Origin: Runella zeae DSM 19591
Lineage (GTDB): Bacteria > Bacteroidota > Bacteroidia > Cytophagales > Spirosomataceae
Assembly (NCBI RefSeq): GCF_000423565.1
Contig: NZ_AUIF01000032.1
Span: 62,001 to 126,000, forward strand
Reading direction: 5' to 3'
DNA length: 64,000 bases
The stretch's first letter is position 1. Every line of letters begins with the position of its first letter. Of this stretch, positions 17,243 through 27,711 are shown one piece after another. The notes under the pieces were generated by a model, which made no database searches, was not told the origin of the DNA, and was given only the letters and a program-made list of their open reading frames with translations. The translations under genes were made by a program, and so were the position numbers.

Positions 17243-20200
17243 ATGAAAATCTGTTTATTCAACCATTTGCGCCTATGCGTCATAGGCTGCATGCTGAGTC
17301 TTTGGGTAAGCACTGCCTATTATGCAGCCGCTCAATCTACGGCTCGTTCGCTGCTCTCTGGCAAAATTACCGCTTCCGACGATGGAGGGGCATTGGTGGG
17401 AGCAACCATTACCGAAAAAGGTACGACCAATGGTACTACTTCTGATGCTTCAGGGAATTTTAAGCTCAATGTCCCAACCAATGCCGTGATTGTAGTGAGT
17501 TTTATCGGATACACGCTTCAAGAAATCCCGGTAGCTAATCGCTCTGAAATCAATATCATTTTACAGCCTAACCAGCAGCAACTTCAAGATGTAGTAGTCG
17601 TAGGTTATGGAACTCAACGAAAAAAAGACCTCACTGGCTCCATTGTCAATCTTTCAAACAAAGACTTAGTGCCAGTACCCTCTGCCACGAGCGTCGACCA
17701 AATGATGCAAGGGAAGGTAGCGGGAGTACAAATTACGCAAACCTCTGGTGCTCCCGGTGGAAACGTAAACGTAGTCATTAGGGGTATCAGCTCTATCACC
17801 GGCGGCAATTCACCCCTATATGTTGTAGATGGATACGCTATAGGTACTGGAGGTGGCGGCTCCGATCTTAGTTCTTTTGCTTCTAGTTCGTATTCAGCTA
17901 GCAACATCGCCAACAGTAGTGCCACCAACCGAATCAACCCTCTGAGTACTATCAACCCGTCAGACATTGAATCGATACAAGTACTCAAAGATGCGTCTGC
18001 GACTGCTATTTACGGCTCTCGTGGGGCTAATGGAGTCGTCATTATTACAACCAAAAGAGGCAAAATAGGTAAACCCACTATCACCTTTGAACACTCGACG
18101 GGCATCCAACAACTTGCCAAAAAACTCGACTTGCTTACCCCGCAACAGTACGCCGAATACGTAGCTGACGGGCGCGACAATGCTTGGGTTTTTGCCGGAG
18201 GAAAAGCCACTGATGCCAATAACGTGCGAAGCACTGCCACCCAAGTAAAGCCTGAGTTTAGAAATCCTTCCCAAATCCAAAATGGTACCGACTGGCAAGA
18301 CGTGATTTTTCAGTCGGGATTGGTCCAAAACTATCAGCTTTCTACCAGTGGTACTAGCAGAGATGTGAGCTATTATGTATCAGGAGGATTTTTTGATCAA
18401 AAAGGAATTGTCATTGGTTCCAATTTTAAAAAGTTCACTTTACGAACCAACATTGATGCCCAACTTACCGAAAAACTCAAAATAGGGGCTTCTTTTTCGG
18501 GGGCTCACTCCTACGGAGATTTTGCAAGAGCAGAAGGTCACTTACAACATCGCGGCCTTATCTCGGCTGCGCTAGCGAGCGACCCTACCATTCCTATTTA
18601 TGATGCTAGTGGCAATTATTATTCAGAGTTTTCGAGCCCTACAGGTATTCCAGTAGAGCATCCGCTCATTATCGCAGCCGAGTTTTCCGACAATCGCAAC
18701 AACACCAACGTTTTTACTAACAATTATCTCCAATATGAATTGGCGCCGGGATTGGTTTTTAAATCTTCGGTAGGAGTCAATTATTCTAACAATATTACTA
18801 GACTCTGGAAATCTTCTAAGGTAGGATTGGCTACTAGCCGCACGGGTGCCGCTACTGCTGGTGTGTTTGAGATAAAAAGCCTCAACTGGCTCAATGAAAA
18901 CACGTTAAACTATCGTCATAAATTTGGCACTCAACATGACTTAGACCTTTTGGTAGGTTTTACGGCTCAAAAAAACACGGACGATATAGTACAAGCAGGC
19001 GCGTCAGATTTTCCGACCGATGATGTCAAATACCTGGCTGCGGGGGCCGTTACTTCAGGTACTAATTATAAAAGCGAATGGTCGATGCTATCTTGGTTAG
19101 CAAGGGCTAATTATACCTTGGCGGGTAAGTACCTTTTTACGGCAACGATACGTCAAGATGGAAGTTCTCGCTTCGGACTCAAAAACCGCTGGGGTACTTT
19201 CCCTTCTTTTTCGGCTGCCTATCGACTATCTGATGAAGATTTTATGCGCGGAATAAAATTTGTGTCAGATCTCAAAATTAGAGCAAGCTACGGAATATCT
19301 GGCAACAACCTCATTCCCAATTACGCCAGTCAGGGCTTGCTAGGGATTTCGAGAAATGTATCCAATGGTCAAGTCATTTCGGGAGTAGTGCCTACTAGTT
19401 TGTCTAACGACGTGTTGACTTGGGAACAATCCGTCCAAACCAACTTAGGAATGGATGTATCTTTGTTTCAAAATCGGCTTTCGCTGATCGTAGATGCTTA
19501 CCGAGCCCATAAGAAAAATCTACTGCTCAACGTCATTTTGCCCGCAGCTTCTGGTTTTAGTAGCTCCCTCCAAAACATCGGAGAAGTCGAAAACAAAGGT
19601 TTAGAACTTACGCTCAACTCCCAAAATATCAATAGAGGGGCTTTTCAATGGAATACAGATTTCAACATCAGTTGGAATCGCAACAAAGTGCTAGCGCTCA
19701 ATGCTGAAACAGCTCGCCTCGCCACCTCCGATTATCAAGTAGCCCAAGTAGGATATCCGATTTCGAGTTTTAGATTACTTAATATCTTGGGAGTATTTCA
19801 AAACCAAGAAGAAGTCAACAACAGTCCCAAACAACATCCACGCGTCCAACCTGGCGATTATCGTTTTGAGGATGCCGACGGCAACGGCACCATTACAAGC
19901 GCCGACCGTACCATCGTAGCAACCCCCTGGCCTGACTTTACATGGGGGCTTGGCAATCAGTTTTCGTATAAAAACCTCCGTCTTAATATCAGCATAAATG
20001 GCTCACAAGGCAACGAAATTTATTTTCAAGGAGGCGAAGTATCGCTCAATGGGGCCGGTGTACAAAATCAGTTAGCTATTATGAACGACCGTTGGCGCTC
20101 AGAATCAAACCCTGGTTCAGGGCAGTTTTCACGGGCTATTCGTAATGATTATGCTTTTGGGTTTAGTGCCGGCACCACCAAATATCTTTTTGACGGCTCC

Positions 20201-20440
20201 TACGTACGTATCCGAAATGTTAATCTTTCTTATGCTTTTCCGCAGGCGATTGCAGCTAAACTAAAACTCCAAGCGCTCTCCCTGTATGGCGACGTCACCA
20301 ATCTATACACTTTTACGAAGTATCCAGGCTATGACCCTGAAGGAAGCACCACGGGCGACAATATTGCTCGCAGTGGTATTGATTTCTTTGCATATCCTAA
20401 TCCGCGCACTTACACCGTTGGACTCAAAGTAACCTTCTAA
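17243..20440 (+). CDS. SusC/RagA-family TonB-dependent outer-membrane transporter
   Basis: This 1065-aa protein has a signal peptide, a carboxypeptidase-like regulatory domain (about 36-115), a DVVVVGYGTQRKKDLTGS TonB-box/plug entry (about 114-131), a plug domain (to about 260) and a C-terminal 22-strand barrel ending in an aromatic residue (VGLKVTF). It lacks an STN domain, so it is not of the sigma-signalling type. With SusD it binds and imports oligosaccharides through the outer membrane. SusD follows after 26 nt. It is the centre of the GH106-like utilisation locus. Confidence 0.95.
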   Translation: MKICLFNHLRLCVIGCMLSLWVSTAYYAAAQSTARSLLSGKITASDDGGALVGATITEKGTTNGTTSDASGNFKLNVPTNAVIVVSFIGYTLQEIPVANRSEINIILQPNQQQLQDVVVVGYGTQRKKDLTGSIVNLSNKDLVPVPSATSVDQMMQGKVAGVQITQTSGAPGGNVNVVIRGISSITGGNSPLYVVDGYAIGTGGGGSDLSSFASSSYSASNIANSSATNRINPLSTINPSDIESIQVLKDASATAIYGSRGANGVVIITTKRGKIGKPTITFEHSTGIQQLAKKLDLLTPQQYAEYVADGRDNAWVFAGGKATDANNVRSTATQVKPEFRNPSQIQNGTDWQDVIFQSGLVQNYQLSTSGTSRDVSYYVSGGFFDQKGIVIGSNFKKFTLRTNIDAQLTEKLKIGASFSGAHSYGDFARAEGHLQHRGLISAALASDPTIPIYDASGNYYSEFSSPTGIPVEHPLIIAAEFSDNRNNTNVFTNNYLQYELAPGLVFKSSVGVNYSNNITRLWKSSKVGLATSRTGAATAGVFEIKSLNWLNENTLNYRHKFGTQHDLDLLVGFTAQKNTDDIVQAGASDFPTDDVKYLAAGAVTSGTNYKSEWSMLSWLARANYTLAGKYLFTATIRQDGSSRFGLKNRWGTFPSFSAAYRLSDEDFMRGIKFVSDLKIRASYGISGNNLIPNYASQGLLGISRNVSNGQVISGVVPTSLSNDVLTWEQSVQTNLGMDVSLFQNRLSLIVDAYRAHKKNLLLNVILPAASGFSSSLQNIGEVENKGLELTLNSQNINRGAFQWNTDFNISWNRNKVLALNAETARLATSDYQVAQVGYPISSFRLLNILGVFQNQEEVNNSPKQHPRVQPGDYRFEDADGNGTITSADRTIVATPWPDFTWGLGNQFSYKNLRLNISINGSQGNEIYFQGGEVSLNGAGVQNQLAIMNDRWRSESNPGSGQFSRAIRNDYAFGFSAGTTKYLFDGSYVRIRNVNLSYAFPQAIAAKLKLQALSLYGDVTNLYTFTKYPGYDPEGSTTGDNIARSGIDFFAYPNPRTYTVGLKVTF

Positions 20441-20466
20441 TCTACGATTTGACCAGCCTTACAACT

Positions 20467-21909
20467 ATGAAAAAGCAATTAGTAATATCATTGTTCGTCA
20501 TGACGCTCTCGGCTACGTCATGCAAAGATTTTTTGGCCTTGACTCCTGAATATCAAATCAGTGATCAAACATTTTACAAAAGCCAAAATGATTTTGAAAC
20601 AGCCCTTACAGGCGTCTACAGTACTTTCCGGGGGCTATTCAGCGGCAGTGCTGTTTTGTATTTGACAGAGCTTTCGACCGACAATACCGAAATACAATGG
20701 TCGTCTCCCTCAACCGACGAGATGCAAATGGACCAAAACGCCGTCACTTCTACCAATGGATTTGTGCGCTCAGTCTGGAGTACTTGCTTATATACCATTT
20801 CACGGAGCAATGCGATTCTCACCCGCATCGATGCTGTCAGTTTTGACCAAACTACCAAAGACCGTATCAAGGGAGAAGCCAAATTTTTGAGGGCTTTCAG
20901 TTATTTTTATTTGGTACGACTTTATGGCAATGTTCCTCTCATTACAGAAACCTACAGTAGTCCTTCGCAAGTAGCCGCTGCTGATATATCTCTCAAACCC
21001 AAAGACGAAATCTACAAATTAATTTTGGCGGATTTGACCGATGCAGAAACGCTACTCCCCACTACCCTCAACAGCGACAAAACCAAAGCATCGCGCCTTA
21101 CAGTGAAAGCCCTCTTGGGTAAAGTACATCTTACCCTCAAAAACTACGACCTAGCCGCTGCCAAACTCAAGGAAGTGATTGATAGTAAGTCTTACAATCT
21201 AGTCGGTGATTATAAAACATTGTTTACCAACGGTAATAACAATTTGGCTGAGTCTATTTTTGAGGTGCAATTTGTAGCAGGACGTAGCCTAGGAAACAAC
21301 TATTCGGCTTTGTTTACGCCCGCCATTACTAGTATGGCTATTTTCACAAACAACCTTCAAGGGTCGGGGCGTATCGTGCCTACTTTAGATTTAATCCGAG
21401 CTTACGAAAATGGGGATGCCCGAAAAGCTGCTTCGGTCAGCGATTCGGTTTTGCTCATAGGTGGCAAGAAATCTTACAGTCGCTATGGATTGAAATTTGT
21501 CGACTTCAAGGCAATCGATTTGTCGGACGGTACTATCACTTTTATGCCATTGCGATACGCCGATGTCCTATTGATGTATGCAGAAATATTGAACGAGCAA
21601 AACAAAACTACCGAAGCTTTGCCCTATTTAGCGATGATACGTCAACGCGCCAAACTCGCCAATCCAGAAGGACTTACGCAAGCTACATTACGAGTAGCTA
21701 TCGAAAAAGAACGCCGTGTGGAGTTTCTTCATGAAGGGCACCGTTGGTTTGATTTGGTACGTACCGACCGCGCCAAAACCATCCTCAATGCTCATTATGA
21801 AAGCCTAAAACTTAATTTTAAAGTAGATGATTTTGAGCTTATTTTCCCAATTCCTCAAAATGAAGTTGAATTGAATCCAACTCTTATCAAACAAAACACT
21901 GGCTATTAA
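20467..21909 (+). CDS. SusD/RagB-family nutrient-binding lipoprotein
   Basis: The start is the ATG at 20467 (MKKQLVISLF); an upstream TTG is rejected. The 480-aa protein has a lipoprotein signal with the lipid-modified Cys about residue 20 (ATSCKDFL), TPR-like helices (FLRAFSYFYLVRLYGNVPL, a hallmark of the family) and the C-terminal RagB block (EKERRVEFLHEGHRWFDLVRT). It caps the SusC barrel at the cell surface and binds glycan. A strong hairpin follows the stop, so SusCD may be made in excess over the enzymes downstream. Confidence 0.94.
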   Translation: MKKQLVISLFVMTLSATSCKDFLALTPEYQISDQTFYKSQNDFETALTGVYSTFRGLFSGSAVLYLTELSTDNTEIQWSSPSTDEMQMDQNAVTSTNGFVRSVWSTCLYTISRSNAILTRIDAVSFDQTTKDRIKGEAKFLRAFSYFYLVRLYGNVPLITETYSSPSQVAAADISLKPKDEIYKLILADLTDAETLLPTTLNSDKTKASRLTVKALLGKVHLTLKNYDLAAAKLKEVIDSKSYNLVGDYKTLFTNGNNNLAESIFEVQFVAGRSLGNNYSALFTPAITSMAIFTNNLQGSGRIVPTLDLIRAYENGDARKAASVSDSVLLIGGKKSYSRYGLKFVDFKAIDLSDGTITFMPLRYADVLLMYAEILNEQNKTTEALPYLAMIRQRAKLANPEGLTQATLRVAIEKERRVEFLHEGHRWFDLVRTDRAKTILNAHYESLKLNFKVDDFELIFPIPQNEVELNPTLIKQNTGY

Positions 21910-21916
21910 GCACTTA

Positions 21917-21975
21917 CTACTCCTTAAGTGGTTTTATTTACTGCTTAGGGAGTAGCTATTTCTATTTTTTTAGCT
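21917..21975 (+). terminator. Terminator/attenuator between SusD and the glycosidases
   Basis: CTACTCCTTAAG (21917-21928) pairs with CTTAGGGAGTAG (21944-21955) with one mismatch, followed by a T-rich tail. Partial read-through would give the usual SusCD-over-enzyme ratio. Confidence 0.6.
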
Positions 21976-22036
21976 TTCTTAATTCAGAATAAGCGACTTT
22001 GTTTCTTTCCTAAACAAACCTTCAAAACTGAGCATT

Positions 22037-25036
22037 ATGCATCTCTTTTCACGGTTTTATTTCATAGTCAGCTACTTGCTATTGATCAGCCTCACAAGCT
22101 CAGGACAGAGCCATCTGAAAGAGATATTTCTCAATCCTCCCCAAGAAGCTCGCACGCGAGGCTACTGGATATGGGGACATGGTACCTTTGATTATACCCG
22201 CATCACAGAAGAACTAGAGGCTTTCAAAAAAATGGGAATGGCGGGTGTTGATATTTTCGACATGGGTATAGCCGATGCTCAAAACGTAATTCCTTCTGGC
22301 CCAGCCTTCATGAGCGACGAAATGCTCGACGGTATCGTTTTTGCATTACAAGAAGCAAAACGTCTAGGACTTTCAATAGGTCTTTCAGTATCTAATGGCT
22401 GGAACGCCGGCGGCGACTGGACTACTTACGATGAGATGTCGATGCACCTACTTTTCCGAAAAGACACGCTTGAAGGTCCGCAGACTATTACTCAACTCCA
22501 ATTTCCCAGTGTGCCGACGAGTTTTAAGAAACCTTACGGAAAATATGAACTATTCCCAGAAATAGACGCCCAAGGTTTTCCCAAATTCTACGAAAATGTC
22601 GCTCTTTTTGCCTATCCTCTCAGCTCGAAAGGAGTCATTAGTGATCCCAAAAAGGTCATTTTTTTTGACCCTAAACAAATCAATAACAACACCGTCAACG
22701 TAAAACTACCAGCTGGTAAATGGGTATTGACAAGAGTAGTAGTAACCCCGCTTGGCCAAAAGATGTGGATGAAAAGTGATAACTCCAATGGCTACATTAT
22801 GGATCATTTTTCGGAAAAAGCGACCAAACATCACTTTGAACATATCATTCAGCGACTTAAAACACGCTTAGGGCCACTGAATCAAACCGCCCTCGAACGC
22901 CTCTACCTTTGTAGCTTTGAGTCTGAAGCTACCACCGAATGGAGTCCCCGGCTTCCCGAGACATTTTTCAAGCTTCACGGCTATCGCATTGAACCCTATC
23001 TTCCGATTTTGGCAGGTCAAACAATGGTAGATGCTCAAACTTCCGCCCGTTTTATGCACGATTATCGAGTCACAATTTCTGAGATGTTTATCAATAATCA
23101 TTATCGGCAGGCGCGTAAAATTTGCCATGAAAATGGACTACTTCTAGCCTCAGAGTCAGGAGGGCCAGGGCCTCCGCTCCATCTTGTCCCTACCGAAGAC
23201 CTCAAGGCTTTGGGTTCAGTTGATATCATGCGGGGGGAGTTTTGGCACAAAAAAGCTGAATATTTTGATGAAAATGGTAATGATATTTTACAAGTAGTTA
23301 AAAACATTGCCAGTGCGGCACACATCTATGGCCATAAAGTGGTGGAGATGGAATCGTTTACGAGTCATTTAAAACACTGGCAAGAAAACCCTTTCGAACT
23401 CAAAAGACTAGCCGACAAAGCTTTCTGTGAAGGCATGACCAGAGTAGTGTATCATACCATGCCCCACAGTCCCAAAGAAGCGGGAGTTCCGGGGTGGAGT
23501 TATCAAGCTGGCACTCACATTTCTCCTAAAATGACTTGGTGGAATATGTCTAAGCCATTCCATGACTACCTTGCCCGTACAAGTGCACTCTTACAACAAG
23601 GGACTTTTGTAGCAGATGTGGCCTATTATTATGGCGAGAAAATGCCCAACTTTGCTTCTGGCTCCAAATATACCCGTAAAACATTGGGCGCAGGTTATGA
23701 TTACGATGACCTCAACAAGGAGGTTTTATTGCAAAGCACTGTCGCCGAGGATGGCTCACTTTTGCTCCCTTCTGGTATGCGTTATAGGCTACTTGTATTG
23801 CCCGACCATCCTCATATGAGTTTGGAAGTATTACAAAAAATTGAAGAATTACTTTTGAAAGGTGCTACCATTTTGGGTAAAAAACCTCTCTCAGTGTATG
23901 GTTTAAAAGAAGTACAGTCAAGAGAAAAGGATCTTCAGGATTTGGCAAAGAAAATATGGGGTACTTCAGAAGCGCTTCAAATCAGACGTTACGGTAAAGG
24001 ACAGCTGGCAATAGGATATTCAGAAAAAGAAATCCTCCAACAAAAAGGAATTCTACCCGATGTCCGATTTACTTCCTCTACTCCCACTCTCATGGATTAT
24101 ATTCACCGAACTACCACCAATGAAGAAATCTATTTTATCAGCAATCGCGATTCTTTAACAACGAGCCTAATAGCTGATTTTCGAGTGCATAACAAACAAC
24201 CTCAACTTTGGAGTCCCGTAGATGGTAGTATAAAAACCTTGGCGGCCTTTTCTCAACAAAACGGAAGAACTCAAATACCTTTACAATTAGCACCGGGGGA
24301 ATCTGTTTTTATTGTCTTTATAGGTACTATTCCCGCTTCCAAACCCGTTGTTGCTATTCAGAAAGAAGGTCAAACTTTTTTCCCATCTTCAGAAACCGTC
24401 AGCAGTGAGACACCTGTCTTCACGCCCGACCATAAGGTGGCATTTAGTCCGTGGCTAGCAGGAAATTACAAATTTATTTTTAACAATGGTCAATCGTTCG
24501 ACATCTCACAACCCGCCCCTTTGTCAATCTCTTTTGATGCACCTTGGGAAGTGAGATTTCCTCATGGCTGGGGTTTTGAACCTCTCCAAACCTTCAATTC
24601 ACTCATAGATTGGACCCGACATACTCATCCTGAGCTTTGTATTTTTAGCGGTACGGCTACTTACAAAAACCATTTTAAACTTGAAAAAAACACTTTTTTG
24701 CCCCACTATACTTATATTTTAGACTTGGGACAGGTGGGAGAAGTAGCAAAAGTATATCTCAATGGCGTAGAAGTTGGGGTGAGTGTTTTTCCGCCTCATC
24801 AACTCCATATCGACCCTACTATTTTAAGAATAGGTAAAAATCATCTGGTAGTCGAAGTAGCCAACACTTGGCTCAATCAGCTAGTGGGTGAAGCCCAAAA
24901 ACCCTTAGCGCAACACCGTACCCGCAGCAACCTCGTTACTTCCCAATCTAGCCCTTGGGCAAAAACCAAACCCTTACCTTCTGGTTTAATAGGGCCAGTA
25001 AAAATCATTATTCAAAAAAAGTGGCTCATTCCCTAA
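22037..25036 (+). CDS. GH106-like glycoside hydrolase (alpha-L-rhamnosidase-like)
   Basis: This 999-aa secreted protein has a Sec signal (about 1-23). The start of the mature part, with FLNPPQEARTRGYWIWGHG and then ITEELEAFKKMGMAGVDIFDMG, is characteristic of the glycoside hydrolase 106-like group, whose founding members are alpha-L-rhamnosidases. A TIM-barrel-type core (about 50-600) with ESGGPGPP and VVEMESFTSH segments offers candidate catalytic Glu residues, and the C-terminal third is a beta-sandwich typical of GH2-like jelly-roll domains. It probably cleaves rhamnosyl or related bonds in plant or bacterial glycans in the periplasm. A paralogue is encoded at 27712. I cannot confirm the catalytic calcium site by eye. 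Confidence 0.78.
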   Translation: MHLFSRFYFIVSYLLLISLTSSGQSHLKEIFLNPPQEARTRGYWIWGHGTFDYTRITEELEAFKKMGMAGVDIFDMGIADAQNVIPSGPAFMSDEMLDGIVFALQEAKRLGLSIGLSVSNGWNAGGDWTTYDEMSMHLLFRKDTLEGPQTITQLQFPSVPTSFKKPYGKYELFPEIDAQGFPKFYENVALFAYPLSSKGVISDPKKVIFFDPKQINNNTVNVKLPAGKWVLTRVVVTPLGQKMWMKSDNSNGYIMDHFSEKATKHHFEHIIQRLKTRLGPLNQTALERLYLCSFESEATTEWSPRLPETFFKLHGYRIEPYLPILAGQTMVDAQTSARFMHDYRVTISEMFINNHYRQARKICHENGLLLASESGGPGPPLHLVPTEDLKALGSVDIMRGEFWHKKAEYFDENGNDILQVVKNIASAAHIYGHKVVEMESFTSHLKHWQENPFELKRLADKAFCEGMTRVVYHTMPHSPKEAGVPGWSYQAGTHISPKMTWWNMSKPFHDYLARTSALLQQGTFVADVAYYYGEKMPNFASGSKYTRKTLGAGYDYDDLNKEVLLQSTVAEDGSLLLPSGMRYRLLVLPDHPHMSLEVLQKIEELLLKGATILGKKPLSVYGLKEVQSREKDLQDLAKKIWGTSEALQIRRYGKGQLAIGYSEKEILQQKGILPDVRFTSSTPTLMDYIHRTTTNEEIYFISNRDSLTTSLIADFRVHNKQPQLWSPVDGSIKTLAAFSQQNGRTQIPLQLAPGESVFIVFIGTIPASKPVVAIQKEGQTFFPSSETVSSETPVFTPDHKVAFSPWLAGNYKFIFNNGQSFDISQPAPLSISFDAPWEVRFPHGWGFEPLQTFNSLIDWTRHTHPELCIFSGTATYKNHFKLEKNTFLPHYTYILDLGQVGEVAKVYLNGVEVGVSVFPPHQLHIDPTILRIGKNHLVVEVANTWLNQLVGEAQKPLAQHRTRSNLVTSQSSPWAKTKPLPSGLIGPVKIIIQKKWLIP

Positions 25037-25060
25037 TCCCACAGCTAAACCTTTTTATAT

Positions 25061-27595
25061 ATGCGTTTATCTATTTTTTTTCTTGCGTCCTTGGTTTTTT
25101 GCTTGATAGGAGGCTTTACGTCTTCCTTTGATACCCCTAACCTCGACAATACTACTTTGAAGGGAAAACCCTTCAACAACATCACGCTGGAACTATCGCT
25201 CAAACCGTTCAAGAAAAACGATAAGACTTATATTCAGGATGTTGCGAAAGAATTGTTCACACAGTGGCATGCCTTGCTACGGCATACCGACACCGTATCG
25301 GTGATGCTCTGGACTTCTGATGGCTCTGAGATTTTGGATTATAAAGGCTCACTCACTCAGCCCCTCGAATGGGCTCGCTACATAGGCAATCCCAATACTA
25401 ACCACGAAGTAGGCTCTGGGCCTAAAGCGCTTTCGCTGCACGAACGGGCTTATATCTACATGGAAAATCCACCTAAGTTTACTTATGGAGATTTAAAATA
25501 CATCATCCAAACCCTCAAAGAAACAGGAAGGCGCATCACGGGCAAACCTATTTTGATTGGCGCTACTTTTGACCCCGGGCCAGAGTTTGCCAAATCTGAT
25601 TTTAAGTACAAAAAGCACCCTGAAATTTTGGGGGGCAATGCCATGGGACACAAAACCATGGTAAGCTGCTACGCTACTCTCAACGCCGACCAAACTCCCT
25701 ACGCGGGTTTTCCCAAGGGTATCCCTGCCAATACTCCTTTTGGGACATTTTTGGGTCGTCAAAGCCAACATTTTCTCAAGGATTTGGGCTATGACTACAT
25801 TTGGTTGAGCAATGGCTTCGGCTTTGGCGTAGAAGGTTGGTCATCCACAGGAGCTACTTTCACAGGCACCGCTTTTCAGCCTGAAAAGCTACCCGACATC
25901 AAAGCCAAAATCACTAATTTCTGGAATTTATTCCGCAAAGAATGTCCTGATTTTCAGATCCAAACACGCGGCACCAATCTCTCAACTGGGGCAGATCTGG
26001 CCCGCGATGGCGTCGATTTACAGCAGATTTATGGTGGAAAATACAACATGCTTCCTCCTCCCAATTCGCCTTGGGCTGCTCTCGATGGGGACTTTGGGTT
26101 GGAAATGGTAGGCTATATGTCGCGCATGGCAGAGCTGCCCGACGAGCGGTATTTGTTTCGCTACTATACCCACGACCCGTGGTGGGTCAATAGCCCCTGG
26201 CTCGATCGCTACGGCCAAGAGCCTCACGATATATACCTGCCTATGTCGGTAGCGCGCATTAATGCCAAAGGAGAAATCAAATTGCCAACGCACCTGAATT
26301 TCTTAACGGCCGATAATTCTTATGGCGAATTACCCACCCAAGTTCCCGACGAAGTAACCCCACATATCCTAAAAGCCCGCTACGATTCGCCCACAGCACC
26401 AGGGCCGTTGGTATGGGTATATCCTTTTGAAGAATATCACCGATGGGCCTATACACAACCCAAACGAATCGAAGAGATTTATTATGGCGATTGGCTTATC
26501 CGTCAAGCGATTAACAACGGTTTTCCGCTCAATACCGTGGTTTCAACTCGTTCTTTTCAAAAAGTAATCACTAACAATCCCAGCTTTTTTAATGAATCGG
26601 TACTGGTGAGCATTGTACCAGAAGCAGGCTCCGCTTATGAAAAACAATTGATTTCGTTTGTAGAACGAGGTGGTAAAGTACTCATTTATGGTCCAGCCGA
26701 CGAAGCAAGTGAAACGTTTCAGCAATTGCTCAACCTCAAAAATGCCCCTGCCTTGGAAGGAGAGTTTACATTAAAGTCTTCTATTATTACAGATATATTG
26801 AACCAAAAAGCCCCCGACAAAATCATCCATGCCGCCTTATTTTCGGGAGGAGGAGTACGTAGTACTGTGGCTAGTTCGGCAAACGATACGCGTGTTTTAG
26901 CCCAAATGACCCAAGGTAGTCACTCGCGCGACGTGGTATGGGTACGCGAAGCACCCGAATGGAACGGTGGCAAAATCGCTTATGTACGCGGCACTAATTC
27001 GAGCAAATTCACGGGCGGTAAACTCCTCACACCCGACGACCCCGAAAAACTTTTCACGGGTCCGCTGCTCCTTCGCTACGTACTCAAAGAATTTGGCTGG
27101 GATTATCGCCTTGATAAGCGTGACCCTTCGGTCAAAAATCCCGTTTTGACGATTTCACGCGGCAGCAATGGCTTCTTTTTATCGGGTTATTGTCCCAATA
27201 CGACCCTTACTCACCGATTCAAGCTACCGCAAGGAGCTCCTTTATTGACAGGCTATGAAACCGAATTAGAAAAGGGCTATTCGGTCTATCATTTGCCCAA
27301 AGCTTGGCATCGCGAAAGTCGCTTTTTTGTGGAGCAAACTGACGGTATTATCTCTTGCCAAGAAATGACTTCGGGCGTAGAACACATGAAGCGTTGCGTA
27401 CGTCTGACAGGTCTCAAAAATGCGACAGTTCGGATTTATCCTGACGACCATGTATCGGAAAAAGACTTGCGGGTTTATACCAATACTCGCTATCCTTGGA
27501 AAAGCGGAAGCACTCCTTTCAAACTAGGTGACAAAAAATACGGCAAACACTATGTAGTAGAAAATGTAAGCGGCGAGTTGGTCGCTTTCTGGTAA
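25061..27595 (+). CDS. Uncharacterised secreted 844-aa protein of the PUL
   Basis: The protein starts 24 nt after the previous stop and has a Sec signal (about 1-22). I do not recognise a named family. The N-terminal half has barrel-like features: NITLELSLKPF at the start, DTVSVMLWTSDGSEIL, then GKPILIGATFDPGPEF, DYIWLSNGFGFG and IQTRGTNLSTGAD, with regularly spaced Trp, Glu and Asp as in TIM-barrel glycosidases. A middle Rossmann-like segment (LVSIVPEAGSAYEKQLISFVERGGKVLIYGP) resembles the glutamine-amidotransferase-like domain of GH42-type beta-galactosidases. Placed between two GH106-like enzymes, it is probably a glycosidase of an undescribed family. This is inference; no catalytic residue is proven. 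Confidence 0.7.
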   Translation: MRLSIFFLASLVFCLIGGFTSSFDTPNLDNTTLKGKPFNNITLELSLKPFKKNDKTYIQDVAKELFTQWHALLRHTDTVSVMLWTSDGSEILDYKGSLTQPLEWARYIGNPNTNHEVGSGPKALSLHERAYIYMENPPKFTYGDLKYIIQTLKETGRRITGKPILIGATFDPGPEFAKSDFKYKKHPEILGGNAMGHKTMVSCYATLNADQTPYAGFPKGIPANTPFGTFLGRQSQHFLKDLGYDYIWLSNGFGFGVEGWSSTGATFTGTAFQPEKLPDIKAKITNFWNLFRKECPDFQIQTRGTNLSTGADLARDGVDLQQIYGGKYNMLPPPNSPWAALDGDFGLEMVGYMSRMAELPDERYLFRYYTHDPWWVNSPWLDRYGQEPHDIYLPMSVARINAKGEIKLPTHLNFLTADNSYGELPTQVPDEVTPHILKARYDSPTAPGPLVWVYPFEEYHRWAYTQPKRIEEIYYGDWLIRQAINNGFPLNTVVSTRSFQKVITNNPSFFNESVLVSIVPEAGSAYEKQLISFVERGGKVLIYGPADEASETFQQLLNLKNAPALEGEFTLKSSIITDILNQKAPDKIIHAALFSGGGVRSTVASSANDTRVLAQMTQGSHSRDVVWVREAPEWNGGKIAYVRGTNSSKFTGGKLLTPDDPEKLFTGPLLLRYVLKEFGWDYRLDKRDPSVKNPVLTISRGSNGFFLSGYCPNTTLTHRFKLPQGAPLLTGYETELEKGYSVYHLPKAWHRESRFFVEQTDGIISCQEMTSGVEHMKRCVRLTGLKNATVRIYPDDHVSEKDLRVYTNTRYPWKSGSTPFKLGDKKYGKHYVVENVSGELVAFW

Positions 27596-27711
27596 TTACT
27601 TTATTCTCTAAAAGTACATAAACGCTTTCTTGGACAAGGGCAACTACAATCTAAATAGTTTGTACTTTCTTTTCTTTTGCTTTCTACAACTTTCTTAATC
27701 TCCTGAAAGAC

